Assembly (NCBI RefSeq): GCF_014656455.1
Contig: NZ_BNCL01000004.1
Location: 1-64,000 of the forward strand
Length of the DNA: 64,000 nucleotides
Source: Paracoccus aerius
GTDB lineage: Bacteria; Pseudomonadota; Alphaproteobacteria; Rhodobacterales; Rhodobacteraceae
Direction of reading: 5' to 3'
Under the pieces are notes generated by a model, which was not told where the DNA came from, searched no databases, and saw only the letters and a program-made list of their open reading frames with translations. Made by a program: the position numbers and the translations under genes. Positions 63,866 to 64,000 of this stretch are shown here, one piece after another. Numbering within the stretch: position 1 is the first letter of the stretch; every line of letters begins with the position of its first letter.

Positions 63866-64000
63866 CTGAATGCGTGCAACTGGCCGTTGCGCGAGACGAC
63901 GTAGATCGTCTGGCCGGCAACGGCGGGGGCGGTGGCGGCACCACCGGGGATTTGGGCCTGGCCCACAAGGGCGCCGGAATTGGGGTCGAACACCCGCATC
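63862..64000 (-). CDS. bamB: Outer membrane assembly factor BamB, C-terminal fragment
   Basis: The last 45 codons inside the window encode a PQQ-like beta-propeller blade end: [20 protein letters not shown], then [20 protein letters not shown]. The blade pattern and position directly before der (ATGA overlap) identify BamB, a lipoprotein of the BAM complex that inserts outer membrane proteins. The 5' part lies beyond the window edge, so the signal and lipobox cannot be checked. Confidence 0.85.
   Translation of the reverse strand, partial: MRVFDPNSGALVGQAQIPGGAATAPAVAGQTIYVVSRNGQLHAFR

Overview
The window is a continuous stretch of GC-rich alphaproteobacterial chromosome, dense in housekeeping genes, with no insertion sequence, prophage, integrase or CRISPR array that I can see. 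Gene content and order point to the Rhodobacterales, most likely Paracoccus or a close relative. Supporting features are gcrA beside argF/argD, the nitrogen-type regulatory PTS (hprK-rapZ-EIIA-HPr) divergent from pckA, the order HIG1-like/PduO/etfBA/3-hydroxybutyryl-CoA dehydrogenase, divergent hemD/tsaD followed by gpsA-YciI-EVE, and DUF4170-waaA-like-lpxK. The genus is an inference; no rRNA is present to settle it.

Layout. 1-10 kb: the 5' end of tuf, a TerB/DUF533 protein, a cytochrome c556/b561 pair, two short-chain dehydrogenases, parC, an SH3 protein, a HIG1-type membrane protein, cobalamin adenosyltransferase and etfBA. 10-17 kb: 3-hydroxybutyryl-CoA dehydrogenase, a choline-binding protein with choline sulfatase, a DUF2852 protein, a TetR regulator and the regulatory PTS. 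17-25 kb: pckA, a Tat-exported PhoX phosphatase, argF, argD, an ABC-2 permease, gcrA and an MliC-like lysozyme inhibitor. 25-35 kb: nudC, metG, a TonB-dependent receptor, an arginase-family enzyme, tRNA-Leu(UAA), tRNA-Thr(CGU), hemY, a mitofilin-like protein and hemD. 35-45 kb: tsaD, gpsA, YciI, EVE, DUF4170, waaA-like, lpxK, xpaC-like, truA, a sugar transferase, a universal stress protein, nfuA, tsaB and rimI. 45-52 kb: a complete BMP-type nucleoside ABC transporter operon ending in purine nucleoside phosphorylase, with an unrecognised lipoprotein gene inside it. 52-58 kb: tRNA 2-selenouridine synthase, an L,D-transpeptidase, a copper island (possible Cys-rich small ORF, CopA ATPase, PCuAC chaperone, DUF2946-like protein), rpmB and ada. 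58-64 kb: meaB, a SoxS-like thioredoxin, serS, an unknown polytopic membrane protein, der and the 3' end of bamB.

Many genes are translationally coupled through ATGA, TGATG or GTGA junctions, and three convergent pairs share overlapping stop codons. The signals not explained by genes are: a cluster of operator-like inverted repeats of the form TGTTNNCGNNAACW between hprK and pckA; an inverted repeat plus a tandem 13-bp duplication in the choX leader; a Pho-box-like pair upstream of phoX; a dispersed intergenic element built around GGGATATTT and GC hairpins at six sites; and paired GTGCGTGC palindromes downstream of pckA. The best candidates for new biology are the lipoprotein within the nucleoside transporter, the copper island with its Cys-rich ORF, and the WaaA-like protein that has lost the family's catalytic motif.
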